In this document: one piece after another, positions 13,131-25,369 of the stretch | Position numbering within the stretch: the stretch's first letter is position 1 | Layout: each line of letters begins with the position of its first letter | Assembly (NCBI RefSeq): GCF_051020975.1 | Contig: NW_027478162.1 | Location: forward strand, 3,470,501 to 3,534,500 | Reading direction: 5' to 3' | DNA: 64,000 bases | DNA from: Osmia lignaria lignaria | Lineage: Eukaryota; Arthropoda; Insecta; Hymenoptera; Megachilidae | Translations under genes and position numbers: made by a program | Notes under the pieces: generated by a model | Told to the model about the DNA's origin: nothing | The model's input: only the letters and a program-made list of their open reading frames with translations | The model's database searches: none

Positions 13131-15706
13131 TTGCAGATTTATCTCGAGGGAAGGGGCCTGACGGACATATTTCGAGATATTTCTTCTTCTTGTTGTTCTT
13201 CTTCTGCACAGCTAAGCTGGAAGCGGCATTTGCGGCTCGCACTAGTGCAGGGTTATCTCAAAGAAAGGGGCCACGGTGTTTCTGTATCTCTATTATGTTG
13301 GTGCGGCTTCGGATCTTTTAAATATCTCGATATATCTCGAAAACTACGCTTCTGATTAAAAAATATCATAGAACATAAATTGTAGGAAACATAATTCTCT
13401 ACAAAAAAGGTCTCTTAACATTTTGCCATAGCTCGTTTCGTTTCCGAGATATTTGCAGATATATCTCAAGGGAAGGGGCCTGACGGACATATTTCGAGAT
13501 ATTTCCTCTTCTTGTTGTTCTTCTTCTGCACAGCTAAACTGGAAGTGGCATTTCCAGCTCGCAATAGCGCAGAGTTATCTCAAAGAAAGGGGCCACGGTG
13601 TTTCTGTATCTCTATTATGTTGGTGCGTCTTCGGAACTTTTAAATATCTCGATATATCTCGAAAACTACGTTTCTGATCAAAAAATATCATAGAAAATAA
13701 ATTGTAGGAAACATAATTCTCTACAAAAAACGTCTCTTAACATTTTGCCATAGTTCGCTTCGTTTCCGAGATATTTGCAGATTCAGCTCAAAGGAACTGG
13801 CCTGACGGACATATTTCGAGATATTTTTTCTTCTTGTTGTTCTTCCTCTGCACAGCTAAGCTGCAAGTGGCATCTGCAGCTCGCAATAGTGCAGAGTTAT
13901 CTCAAAGAAAGGGGCCACGGTGTTTCTGTATCTCTATTATGTTGGGGCGGCTTCGGAACTTTTAAATAAATCGATATATCTCGAAAACTACGCTTCTGAT
14001 CAAAAAATATCATAGAACATAAATTGTAGGAAACTTAATTCTCTACAAAAAAGGTCTCTTAACATTTTGCCATAGCTCGTTTCGTTTCCGAGATATTTGC
14101 AGATTTATCTCAAGGGAAGGGGCCTGACGGACATATTTCGAGATATTTCTTCTTCTTGTTGTTCTTCTTCTGCACAGCTTAGCTGGAAGTGGCATTTGCA
14201 GCTCGCAATAGTGCAGAGTTATCTCAAAGAAAGGGGCCACGGTGTTTCTGTATCTCTATTATGTTGGTGCGGCTTCGGAACTTTTAAATATCTTGATATA
14301 TCTCGAGAACTACGCGTCTGATCAAAAAATATCATAGAACATAAAAAGTAGGAAACTTAATTCTCTACAAAAACGGTCTCTTAACATTTTGCCATGGCTC
14401 GCTTCGTTTCCGAGATATTTGCAGATATATCTCAAGGGAAGGGGCCTGACGGACACATTTCGAGATATTTCTTCTTCTTGTTGTTCTTCTTCTGCACAGC
14501 TAGGCTGGAAGTGGCATTTGCGGCTCGCACTAGTGCACAGTTATCTCAAAGAAAGGGGCCACGGTGTTTCTGTATCTCTATTATGTTGGTGCGTCTTCGG
14601 AACTTTTAAATATCTTGATATATCTCGAGAACTACGCTTCTGATCAAAAAATATCATAGAACGTAAATTGTAGGAAACATTATTCTCTACAAAAAAGGTC
14701 TCTTAACATTTTGCCATAGCTCGCTTCGTTTCCGAGATATTTGCATATTCATCTCAAGGGAAGGGGTCTGACGGACATATTTCGAGATATTTCTTCTTCT
14801 TGTTGTTCTTCTTCTCCACAGCTAAGCTCGAAGTGGCATTTGCAGCTCGCAATAGTGCAGAGTTATCTCAAAGAAAGAGGCCACGGTGTTTCTGTACCTC
14901 TATTATGTTGGTGCCGCTTCGGAACTTTTAAATATCTTGATATATCTCGAGAACTACGCATCTGATCAAAAAATATCATCGAACATAAAAAGTAGGAAAC
15001 TTAATTCTCTACAAAAAAGGTCTCTTAACATTTTGCCATAGCTCGCTTCGTTTCCGAGATATTTGCAGATTTATCTCAAGGGAAGGGTCCTGATGGACAT
15101 ATTTCGAGATATTTCTTCTTCTTGTTGTTCTTCTTCTGCACAGCTAAACTGGAAGTGGCATTTCCAGCTCGCAATCGTGCAGAGTTATCTCAAAGAAAGG
15201 GGCCACGGTGTTTCTGTATCTCTATTATGTTGGTGCGGCTTCGGAACTTTTAAATATCTCGATATATCTCGAAAACTACGCTTCTGATCAAAAAATATCA
15301 TAGAACATAAATTGTAGGATACATAATTCTCTACAAAAAACGTTTCTCAACATTTTGCCATAGCTCGGTTCGTTTCCGAGATATTTGCAGATTCAGCTCA
15401 AAGGAACGGGCCTGACGGACATATTTCGAGATACTTCTTCTTCTTGTTGTTCTTCTTCTGCACAGCTAAGCTGGAAGTGGCATTTGCAGCTCGCAATAGT
15501 GCAGAGTTATCTCAAAGAAAGGGGCCACGGTGTTTCTGTATCTCTATTATGTTGGTGCGGCTTCGGAACTTTTAAATATCTTGATATATCTCGAGAACTA
15601 CGCATCTGATCAAAAAATATCATAGAACATAAAAAGTAGGAAACTTAATTCTCTACAAAAAAGGTCTCTTAACATTTTGCCATAGCTCGCTTCGTTTCCG
15701 AGATAT
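13131..15706 (+). repeat. Nine-monomer HOR, copy 2 (eight monomers present)
   Basis: Eight monomers aligned with the first eight of 10233-13130. Differences seen include TAGAAAATAAATTG near 13691, AGCTGCAAGTGG near 13860, TTCTCCACAGC near 14813 and GTGCCGCTTCGG near 14911. In the last monomer, copy 1 reads GGAACTCTTAAATATCTCG and copy 2 reads GGAACTTTTAAATATCTTG, so the similarity breaks there. Confidence 0.87.
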
Positions 15707-16672
15707 TTGCAGATTTATCTCAAGGGAAGGGGCCTGACGGACATATTTCGAGATATTTCTTCTTCTTGTTGTTCTTCTTCTGCACAGCTAAGCTGGAAGT
15801 GGCATTTGCAGCTCGCAATAGTGCAGAGTTATCACAAAGAAAGGGGCCACGGTGTTTCTGTATCTCTATTATGTTGGTGCGGCTTCGGATCTTTTAAATA
15901 TCTCGATTTATCTCGAAAACTACGCTTCTGATCAAAAAATATCATAGAACCTAAATTGTGGGAAATATAATTCTCTACAAAAAAGGTCTCTTAACATTTT
16001 GCCGTAGCTCGCTTCGTTTCCGAGATATTTGCAGATTTATCTCAAGGGTAGGGGCCTGACGGACATATTTCCAGATATTTCTTCTTCTTGTTGTTCTTCT
16101 TCTGCACAGCTAAGCTGGAAGTGGCATTTGCAGCTCGCAATAGTGCAGAGTTATCTCAAAGAAAGGGGCCACGGTGTTTCTGTATCTCTATTATGTTGGT
16201 GCGGCTTCGGAACTTTTAAATATCTTGATATATCTCGAGAACTACGCCTCTGATCGAAAAATATCATAGAACATAAAAAGTAGGAAACTTAATTCTCTAC
16301 AAAAAAGGTCTCTTAACATTTTGCCATAGCTCGCTTCGTTTCCGAGATATTTGCAGATTTATCTCAAGGGAAGGGGCCTGACGGACATATTTCGAGATAT
16401 TTCTTCTTCTTGTTGTTCTTCTTCTGCACAGCTAAGCTGGAAGTGGCATTTGCAGCTCGCAATAGTGCAGAGTTATCGCAAAGAAAGGGGCTACGGTGTT
16501 TCTGTATCTCTATTATGTTGGTGCAGCTTCGGAGCTTTTAAATATCTTGATATATCTCGAGAACTACGCATCTGATCAAAAAATATCATAGAACATAAAA
16601 AGTAGGAAACTTAATTCTCTACAAAAAAGGTCTCTTAACATTTTGCCATAGCTCGCTTCGTTTCCGAGATAT
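15707..16672 (+). repeat. Mixed segment, three monomers
   Basis: The monomer at 15707 carries TTATCACAAAG and CTCGATTTATCTCG with the rare ACCTAAATTGTGGGAAATAT tail. The next (16029) carries TTTCCAGATATT. This pair resembles 1861-2504, where the same two markers follow each other. The third (16351) has TTATCGCAAAG and GGGGCTACGG. Confidence 0.82.
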
Positions 16673-18282
16673 TTGCAGATTTATCTCAAGGGAAGGGGCC
16701 TGACGGACATATTTCGAGATATTTCTTCTTCTTGTTGTTCTTCTTCTGCACAGCTAAGCTGGAAGTGGCATTTGCAGCGCGCAATAGTGCAGAGTTATCT
16801 CAAAGAAAGGGGCCACGGTGTTTCTGTATCTCTATTATGTTGGTGCGGCTTCGGAACTTTTAAATATCTTGATATATCTCGAGAACTACGCATCTGTTCA
16901 AAAAATATCATAGAACATAAAAAGTAGGAATCCTAATTTTCTACAAAAAAGGTCTCTTAACATTTTGCCGTAGCTCGCTTCGTTTCCGAGATATTTGCAG
17001 ATTTATCTGAAGGGAAGGGTCCTGACGGACATATTTCGAGGTATTTCTTCTTCTTGTTGTTCTTCTTCTGCACAGCTAAACTGGAAGTGGCATTTCCAGC
17101 TCGCAATCATGCAGAGTTATCTCAAAGAGAGGGGCCACGGTGTTTCTGTATCTCTATTATGTTGGTGCGGCTTCGGAACTTTTAAATATCTTGATATATC
17201 TCGAGAACTACGCATCTGATCAAAAAATATCATAGAACATAAAAAGTAGGAAACCTAATTTTCTACAAAAAAGGTCTCTTAACATTTTGCCGTAGCTCGC
17301 TTCGTTTCCGAGATATTTGCAGATTTATCTCAAGGGAAGGGGCCTGACAGACATATTTCGAGATATTTCTTCTTCTTGTTGTTCTTCTTCTGCACAGCTA
17401 AGCTGGAAGTGGCATTTGCAGCGCGCAATAGTGCAGAGTTATCTCAAAGAGAGGGGCCACGGTGTTTCTGTATCTCTATTATGTTGGTGCGGCTTCGGAA
17501 CTTTTAAATATCTTGATACATCTCGAGAACTACGCCTCTGATCGAAAAATATCATAGAACATAAAAAGTTGGAAACTTCATTCTCTACAAAAAAGGTCTC
17601 TTAACATTTTCCCATTGCTGGCATCGTTTCCGAGATATTTGCAGATTTAGCTCAAGGGAAGGGGCCTGACGGACATATTCCGAGATATTTCTTCTTCTTG
17701 TTGTTCCTCTTCTGCACAGCTAAGCTGGAAGTGGCATTTGCAGGTCGCAATAGTGCAGAGTTATCTCAAAGAAAGGGGCCACGGTGTTTCTGTATCTCTA
17801 TTATGTTGGTGCGGCTTCGGAACTTTTAAATATCTCGATATATCTCGAAAACTACGCTTCTGATCAAAAAATATCAGAGAACTTAAATTGTAGGAAACAT
17901 AGTTCTCTACAAAAAAGGTCTCTTAACATTTTGCCATAGCTCGCTTCGTTTCCCAGATATTTGCAGATTTATCTCAAGGGAAGGGGCCTGACGGACATAT
18001 TTCGGGATATTTCTTCTTCTTGTTGTTCTTCTTCTGCACAGCTAAGCTGGAAGTGGCATTTGCAGCTCGCAATAGTGCAGAGTTATCTCAAAGAAAGGGG
18101 CCACGGTGTTTCTGTATCTCTATTATGTTGGTGCGGCTTCGGAACTTTTAAATATCTTGATATATCTCGAGAACTACGCATCTGATCAAAAAATATCGTA
18201 GAACATTAAAAGTAGGAAACTTAATTCTCTACAAATAAGGTCTCTAAGCATTTTGCCATAGCTCGCTTGGTTTCCGAGATAT
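16673..18282 (+). repeat. Five-monomer block, occurrence 2 of 2
   Basis: Counterpart of 8623-10232 with the same private markers. Differences include CCCATTGCTGGC near 17613 against CCCATAGCTGGC, AACTTCATTC near 17575, and TTCGGGATATT near 18001. The last monomer ends with a different body in the two occurrences. Confidence 0.87.
17639..17960 (+). repeat. GATTTAGCTC-lineage monomer, copy 2 of 6
   Basis: It has the linked set, with CCCATTGCTGGCATCG upstream. It lies 25 monomers after copy 1 in the same block context. Confidence 0.88.
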
Positions 18283-18605
18283 TTGCAGATTTATCTCAAA
18301 GGAAAGGGGCCTGACGGACATATTTCGAGATATTTCTTCTTCTTGTTGTTCTTCTTCTGCACAGCTAAGCTGGAACTGGCATTTGCGGCTCGCACTAGTG
18401 CAGAGTTATCTCAAAGAAAGGGGCCACGGTGTTTCTGTATCTCTATTATGTTGGTGCGGCTTCGGAACTTTTAAATATCTCGATGTATCTCGAAAACTAC
18501 GCTTCTGATCAAAAAATATCATAGAACATAAATTGTAGGAAGCATAATTCTCTACAAAAAACGTCTCTTAACATTTTGCCATAGCTCGCTTCGTTTCCGA
18601 GATAT
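18283..18605 (+). repeat. Length-variant monomer, 323 bp
   Basis: One extra A in the head (CTCAAAGGAAAGGGGCC against CTCAAGGGAAGGGGCC and its relatives) shifts all following starts by 1. Confidence 0.85.
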
Positions 18606-18928
18606 TTGCAGATATATCTCAAGGGAACGGGCCTGACCGACATATTTCGAGATATTTCTTCTTCTTGTTGTTCTTCTTCTGCACAGCTAAGCTGGAAGTG
18701 GCATTTGCGGCTCGCACTAGTGCAGAGTTATCTCAAAGAAAGGGGCCACGGTGTTTCTGTATCTCTTATTATGTTGGTGCGGCTTCGGAACTTTTAAATA
18801 TCTAGATATATCTCGAGAACTACGCATCTGATCAAAAAATATCATAGAACATAAAAAGTAGGAAACTTAATTCTCTACAAAAAAGGTCTCTTAACATTTT
18901 GCCATAGCTCGCTTCGTTTCCGAGATAT
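18606..18928 (+). repeat. Length-variant monomer, 323 bp
   Basis: One extra T gives TATCTCTTATTATG near 18759 instead of TATCTCTATTATG. The same insertion occurs in the monomer at 21183. Confidence 0.87.
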
Positions 18929-19250
18929 TTGCAGATTCAGCTCAAAGGAACTGGCCTGACGGACATATTTCGAGATATTTCTTCTTCTTGTTGTTCTTCC
19001 TCTGCACAGCTAAGCTGGAAGTGGCATTTGCAGCTCGCAATAGTGCAGAGTTATCTCAAAGAAAGGGGCCACGGTGTTTCTGTATCTCTATTATGTTGGT
19101 GCGGCTTCGGAACTTTTAAATATCTTGATATATCTCGAGAACTACGCATCTGATCAAAAAATATCATACAACATAAAAAGTAGGAAACTTAATTCTCTAC
19201 AAAAAAGGTCTCTTAACATTTTGCCATAGCTCGCTTCGTTTCCGAGATAT

Positions 19251-20216
19251 TTGCAGATTTATCTCAAGGGAAGGGGCCTGACGGACATATTTCGAGATAT
19301 TTCTTCTTCTTGTTGTTCTTCTTCTGCACAGCTAAGCTGGAACTGGCATTTGCGGCTCGCACTAGTGCAGAGTTATCTCAAAGAAAGGGGCCACGGTGTT
19401 TCTGTATCTCTATTATGTTGGTGCGGCTTCGGAACTTTTAAATATCTCGATGTATCTCGAAAACTACGCTTCTGATCAAAAAATATCATAGAACATAAAT
19501 TGTAGGAAGCATAATTCTCTACAAAAAAGGTCTCTTAACATTTTGCCATAGCTCGCTTCGTTTCCGAGATATTTGCAGATATATCTCAAGGGAAGGGGCC
19601 TGACCGACATATTTCGAGATATTTCTTCTTCTTGTTGTTCTTCTTCTGCACAGCTAAGCTGGAAGTGGCATTTGCGGCTCGCACTAGTGCAGAGTTATCT
19701 CAAAGAAAGGGGCCACGGTGTTTCTGTATCCCTATTATGTTGGTGCGGCTTCGGAACTTTTAAATATCTCGATATATCTCGAAAACTACGCTTCTGATCA
19801 AAAAATATCATAGAACATAAATTGTAGGAAACATAATTCTCTATAAAAAACGTCTCTTAACATTTTGCCATAGCTCGCTTCGTTTCCGAGATATTTGCAG
19901 ATTCAGCTCAAAGGAACTGGCCTGACGGACATATTTCGAGATATTTCTTCTTCTTGTTGTTCTTCCTCTGCACAGCTAAGCTGGAAGTGGCATTTGCAGC
20001 TCGCAATAGTGCAGAGTTATCTCAAAGAAAGGGGCCACGGTGTTTCTGTATCTCTATTATGTTGGTGCGGCTTCGGAACTTTTAAATATCTTGATATATC
20101 TCGAGAACTACGCATCTGATCAAAAAATATCATACAACATAAAAAGTAGGAAACTTAATTCTCTACAAAAAAGGTCTCTGAACATTTTGCCATAGCTCGC
20201 TTCGTTTCCGAGATAT
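19251..20216 (+). repeat. Three-monomer HOR, copy 2
   Basis: Counterpart of 18283-19250 without the two insertions. The middle monomer has TGTATCCCTATTATG, a variant that recurs at 20861, 21506 and 21828, so this lineage was amplified downstream. Confidence 0.86.
19895..20216 (+). repeat. Representative monomer, Q-head type
   Basis: The head reads GATTCAGCTCAAAGGAACTG instead of GATTTATCTCAAGGGAAGGG. In nearly all copies with this head (for example 4437, 6047, 7335, 10877, 12487, 22150, 36962, 50485, 53061, 55314) the preceding monomer ends with AAAACGTCTCT rather than AAAAGGTCTCT, so the two variants travel together across the monomer junction. The copy at 18929 is an exception with AAGGTCTC. 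Confidence 0.9.
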
Positions 20217-22149
20217 TTGCAGATTTATCTCAAGGGAAGGGGCCTGACGGACATATTTCGAGATATTTCTTCTTCTTGTTGTTCTTCTTCTGCACAGCTA
20301 AGCTGGAAGTGGCATTTGCGGCTCGCACTAGGGCAGAGTTATCTCAAAGAAAGGGGCCACGGTGTTTCTGTATCTCTATTATGTTGGTGCGGCTTCGGAA
20401 CTTTTAAATATCTCGATATATCTCGAAAACTACGCTTCTGATCAAAAAACATCATAGAACATAAATTGTAGGAAACAGAATTCTCTACAAAAAAGGTCTC
20501 TTAACATTTTGCCATAGCTCGCTTCGTTTCCGAGATATTTGCAGATATATCTCAAGGGAAGGGGCCTGACGGACATATATCGAGATATTTCTTCTTCTTG
20601 TTGTTCTTCTTCTGCACAGCTAAGCTGGAAGTGGCATTTACAGCTCGCAATAGTGCAGAGTTATCTCAAAGAAAGGGGCCACGGTGTTTCTGTATCTCTA
20701 TTATGTTGGTGCGGCTTCGGAACTTTTAAATATCTTGATATATCTCGAGATCTACGCATCTCATCAAAAAATATCATAGAACATAAAAAGTAGGAAACTT
20801 AATTCTCTACAAAAAAGGTCTCTTAACATTTTGCCATAGCTCGCTTCGTTTCCGAGATATTTGCAGATTTATCTCAAGGGAAGGGGCCTGACGGACATAT
20901 TTCGAGATATTTCTTCTTCTTGTTGTTCTTCTTCTGCACAGCTAAGCTGGAAGTGGCATTTGCGGCTCGCACTAGTGCAGAGTTATCTCAAAGAAAGGGG
21001 CCACGGTGTTTCTGTATCCCTATTATGTTGGTGCGGCTTCGGAACTTTTAAATATCTCGATATATCTCGAAAACTACGCTTCTGATCAAAAAATATCATA
21101 GAACATAAATTGTAGGAAACATAATTCTCTACAAAAAACGTCTCTTAACATTTTGCCACAGCTCGCTTCGTTTCCGAGATATTTGCAGATTCAGCTCAAA
21201 GGAACTGGCCTGACGGACATGTTTCGAGATATTTCTTCTTCTTGTTGTTCTTCTTCTGCACAGCTAAGCTGGAAGTGGCATTTACAGCTCGCAATCGTGC
21301 AGAGTTATCTCAAAGAAAGGGGCCACGGTGTTTCTGTATCTCTTATTATGTTGGTGCGGCTTCGGAACTTTTAAATATCTTGATATATCTCGAGAACTAC
21401 GCATCTGATCAAAAAATATCATAGAACATAAAAAGTAGGAAACTTAATTCTCTACAAAAAAGGTCTCTTAAGATTTTGCCATAGCTCGCTTCGTTTCCGA
21501 GATATTTGCAGATTTATCTCAAGGGAAGGGGCCTGACGGACATATTTCGAGATATTTCTTCTTCTTGTTGTTCTTCTTCTGCACAGCTAAGCTGGAAGTG
21601 GCATTTGCGGCTCGCACTAGTGCAGAGTTATCTCAAAGAAAGGGGCCACGGTGTTTCTGTATCCCTATTATGTTGGTGCGGCTTCGGAACTTTTAAATAT
21701 CTTGATATATCTCGAGAACTACGCATCTGATCAAAAAATATCATAGAACATAAAAAGTAGGAAACTTAATTCTCTACAAAAAAGGTCTCCTAACATTTTG
21801 CCATAGCTCGCTTCGTTTCCGAGATATTTGCAGATTTATCTCAAGGGAAGGGGCCTGACGGACATATTTCGAGATATTTCTTCTTCTTGTTGTTCTTCTT
21901 CTGCACAGCTAAGCTGGAAGTGGCATTTGCGGCTCGCACTAGTGCAGAGTTATCTCAAAGAAAGGGGCCACGGTGTTTCTGTATCCCTATTATGTTGGTG
22001 CGGCTTCGGAACTTTTAAATATCTCGATATATCTCGAAAACTACGCTTCTGATCAAAAAATATCATAGAACATAAATCGTAGGAAACATAATTCTCTACA
22101 AAAAACGTCTCTTAACATTTTGCCATAGCTCGCTTCGTTTCCGAGATAT
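20217..22149 (+). repeat. Mixed segment, six monomers rich in b bodies
   Basis: Mostly b-type copies, several with TGTATCCCTATTATG. The copy at 20539 has GGACATATATCG and CATTTACAGCTCGC. The copy at 21183 has a Q head and a 1-bp insertion. No single repeat period orders this stretch. Confidence 0.8.
21183..21505 (+). repeat. Length-variant monomer, 323 bp
   Basis: It has the same TATCTCTTATTATG insertion as the monomer at 18606, but in a Q-head monomer, so the variant sits on two different backgrounds. Confidence 0.87.
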
Positions 22150-24081
22150 TTGCAGATTCAGCTCAAAGGAACTGGCCTGACGGACATATTTCGAGATATT
22201 TGTTCTTCTTGTTGTTCTTCTTCTGCACAGCTAAGCTGGAAGTGGCATTTGCGGCTCGCACTAGTGGAGAGTTATCGCAAAGAAAGGGGCCACGGTGTTT
22301 CTGTATCTCTATTATGTTGGTGCGGCTTCGGAACTTTTAAATATCTTGATATATCTCGAGAACTACGCATCTGATCAAAAAATATCATAGAACATAAAAA
22401 GTAGGAAACTTAATTCTCTACAAAAAAGGTCTGTTAACGTTTTGCAATAGCTCGCTTCGTTTCCGAGATATTTGCAGATTTATCTCAAGGGAAGGGTCCT
22501 GACGGACATATTTCGAGATATTTCTTCTTCTTGTTGTTCTTCTTCTGCACAGCTAAGCTGGAAGTGGCATTTGCTGCGCGCAATAGTGCAGAGTTATCTC
22601 AAAGAAAGGGGCCACGGTGTTTCTGTATCTCTATTATGTTGGTGCGGCTTCGGAACTTTTAAATATCTTGATATATCTCGAGAACTACGCATCTGATCAA
22701 GAAATATCATAGAACGTAAAAAGTAGGAAACTTAATTCTCTACAAAAAAGGTCTCTCAACATTTTGCCATAGCTCGCTTCGTTTCCGAGATATTTGCAGA
22801 TACATCTCAAGGGAAGGGGTCTGACGGACATATTTCGAGATATTTCTTCTTCTTGTTGTTCTTCTTCTGCACAGCTAAGCTCGAAGTGGCATTTGCAGCT
22901 CGCAATAGTGCAGAGTTATCTCAAAGAAAGAGGCCACGGTGTTTCTGTACCTCTATTATGTTGGTGCAGCTTCGGAACTTTTAAATATCTTGATATATCT
23001 CGAGAACTACGCATCTGATCAAAAAATATCATCGAACATAAAAAGTAGGAAACTTAATTCTCTACAAAAAAGGTCTCTTAACATTTTGCCATAGCTCGCT
23101 TCGTTTCCGAGATATTTGCAGATTTATCTCAAGGGAAGGGTCCTGATGGACATATTTCGAGATATTTCTTCTTCTTGTTGTTCTGCTTCTGCACAGCTAA
23201 ACTGGAAGTGGCATTTCCAGCTCGCAATCGTGCAGAGTTATCTCAAAGAAAGGGGCCACGGTGTTTCTGTATCTCTATTATGTTGGTGCGGCTTCGGAAC
23301 TTTTAAATATCTCGATATATCTCGAAAACTACGCTTCTGATCAAAAAATATCATAGAACATAAAGTGTAGGAAACATAATTCTCTACAAAAAACGTCTCT
23401 TAACATTTTGCCATAGCTCGCTTCGTTTCCGAGATATTTGCAGATTCAGCTCAAAGGAACGGGCCTGACGGACATATTTCGAGATACTTCTTCTTCTTGT
23501 TGTTCTTCTTCTGCACAGCTAAGCTGGAAGTGGCATTTGCGGCTCGCACTAGTGGAGAGTTATCGCAAAGAAAGGGGCCACGGTGTTTCTGTATCTCTAT
23601 TATGTTGGTGCGGCTTCGGAACTTTTAAATATCTTGATATATCTCGAGAACTACGCATCTGATCAAAAAATATCATAGAACATAAAAAGTAGGAAACTTA
23701 ATTCTCTACAAAAAAGGTCTCTTAACGTTTTGCAATAGCTCGCTTCGTTTCCGAGATATTTGCAGATTTATCTCAAGGGAAGGGTCCTGACGGACATATT
23801 TCGAGATATTTCTTCTTCTTGTTGTTCTTCTTCTGCACAGCTAAACTGGAAGTGGCATTTCCAGCTCGCAATCATGCAGAGTTATCTCAAAGAGAGGGGC
23901 CACGGTGTTTCTGTATCTCTATTATGTTGGTGCGGCTTCGGAACTTTTAAATATCTTGATATATCTCGAGAACTACGCCTCTGATCGAAAAATATCATAG
24001 AACATAAAAAGTAGGAAACTTAATTCTCTACAAAAAAGGTCTCTTAACATTTTGCCATAGCTCGCTTCGTTTCCGAGATAT
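22150..24081 (+). repeat. Six-monomer segment with dispersed block, occurrence 4 of 4
   Basis: The monomers at 22794, 23116 and 23438 carry the ordered markers of the three-monomer block seen at 3793, 11843 and 14741 (GATACATCTC here, CATCGAACAT, CCTGATGGAC, Q head). They are flanked by two pairs, 22150-22793 and 23438-24081, that share CTAGTGGAGAGTTATCGC followed by TTAACGTTTTGCAATAGC and GGGTCCTGACGG, 1,288 bp apart. Confidence 0.83.
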
Positions 24082-25369
24082 TTGCAGATTTATCTCAAGG
24101 GAAGGGGCCTGACGGACATATTTCGAGATACTTCTTCTTCTTGTTGTTCTTCTTCTGCACAGCTAAGCTGGAAGTGGCATTTGCGGCTCGCACTAGTGCA
24201 GAGTTATCTCAAAGAAAGGGGCCACGGTGTTTCTGTATCTCTATTATGTTGGTGCGGCTTCGGAACTTTTAAATATCTCGATATATATCGAAAACTACGC
24301 TTCTGATCAAAAAATATCATAGAACATAAATTGTAGGAAACATAATTCTCTACAAAAAACGTCTCTCAACATTTTGCCATAGCTCGCTTCGTTTCCGAGA
24401 TATTTGCAGATACAGCTCAAAGGAACGGGCCTGATGGACATATTTCGAGATACTTCTTCTTCTTGTTGTTCTTCTTCTGCACAGCTAAGCTGGAAGTGGC
24501 ATTTGCGGCTCGCACTAGTGCAGAGTTATCTCAAAGAAAGGGGCCACGGTGTTTCTGTATCTCTATTATGTTGGTGCGGCTTCGGAACTTTTAAATATCT
24601 CGATATATCTCGAAAACTACGCTTCTGATCAAAAAATATCATAGAACATAAATTGTAGGAAACATAATTCTCTACAAAAAAGGTCTCTTAACATTTTGCC
24701 ATAGCTCACTTCGTTTCCGAGATATTTGCAGATATATCTCAAGGGAAGGGGCCTGACGGACATATATCGAGATATTTCTTCTTCTTGTTGTTCTTCTTCT
24801 GCACAGCTAAGCTGGAAGTGGCATTTACAGCTCGCAATAGTGCAGAGTTATGTCAAAGAAAGGGGCCACGGTGTTTCTGTATCTCTATTATGTTGGTGCG
24901 GCTTCGGAACTTTTAAATATCTTGATATATCTCGAGAACTACGCATCTGATCAAAAAATATCATAGAACGTAAAAAGTAGGAAACTTAATTCTCTACAAA
25001 AAAGGTCTCTTAACATTTTGCCATAGCTCGCTTCGTTTCCGAGATATTTGCAGATTTATCTCAAGGGAAGGGTCCTGACGGACATATTTCGAGATATTTC
25101 TTCTTCTTGTTGTTCTTCTTCTGCACAGCTAAGCTGGAAGTGGCATTTGCAGCTCGCAATAGTGCAGAGTTATCGCAAAGAAAGGGGCCACGGTGTTTCT
25201 GTATCTCTATTATGTTGGTGCGGCTTCGGAACTTTTAAATATCTTGATATATCTCGAAAACTACGCATCTGATCAAAAAATATCATAGAACATAAAAAGT
25301 AGGAAACCTAATTTTCTACAAAAAAGGTCTCTTAACATTTTGCCGTAGCTCGCTTCGTTTCCGAGATAT
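24082..25369 (+). repeat. Mixed segment, four monomers
   Basis: The copies at 24082 and 24404 have ACTTCTTCTTC in the mirror tract and b bodies. 24726 has GGACATATATCG, CATTTACAGC and TTATGTCAAAG. 25048 ends in CTCGAAAACTACGCATCTG, an F-to-I hybrid tail. Confidence 0.8.

Larger units (their letters stand above)
18283..19250 (+). repeat. Three-monomer HOR, copy 1 (about 966-bp period)
   Basis: The monomers at 18283, 18606 and 18929 match those at 19251, 19573 and 19895. Shared markers are CTGGAACTGGC with CTCGATGTATCTCG and GTAGGAAGCATAATTC; GCCTGACCGAC; and a Q head with TCTTCCTCTGC. Two single-base insertions make this copy 968 bp. Confidence 0.86.
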
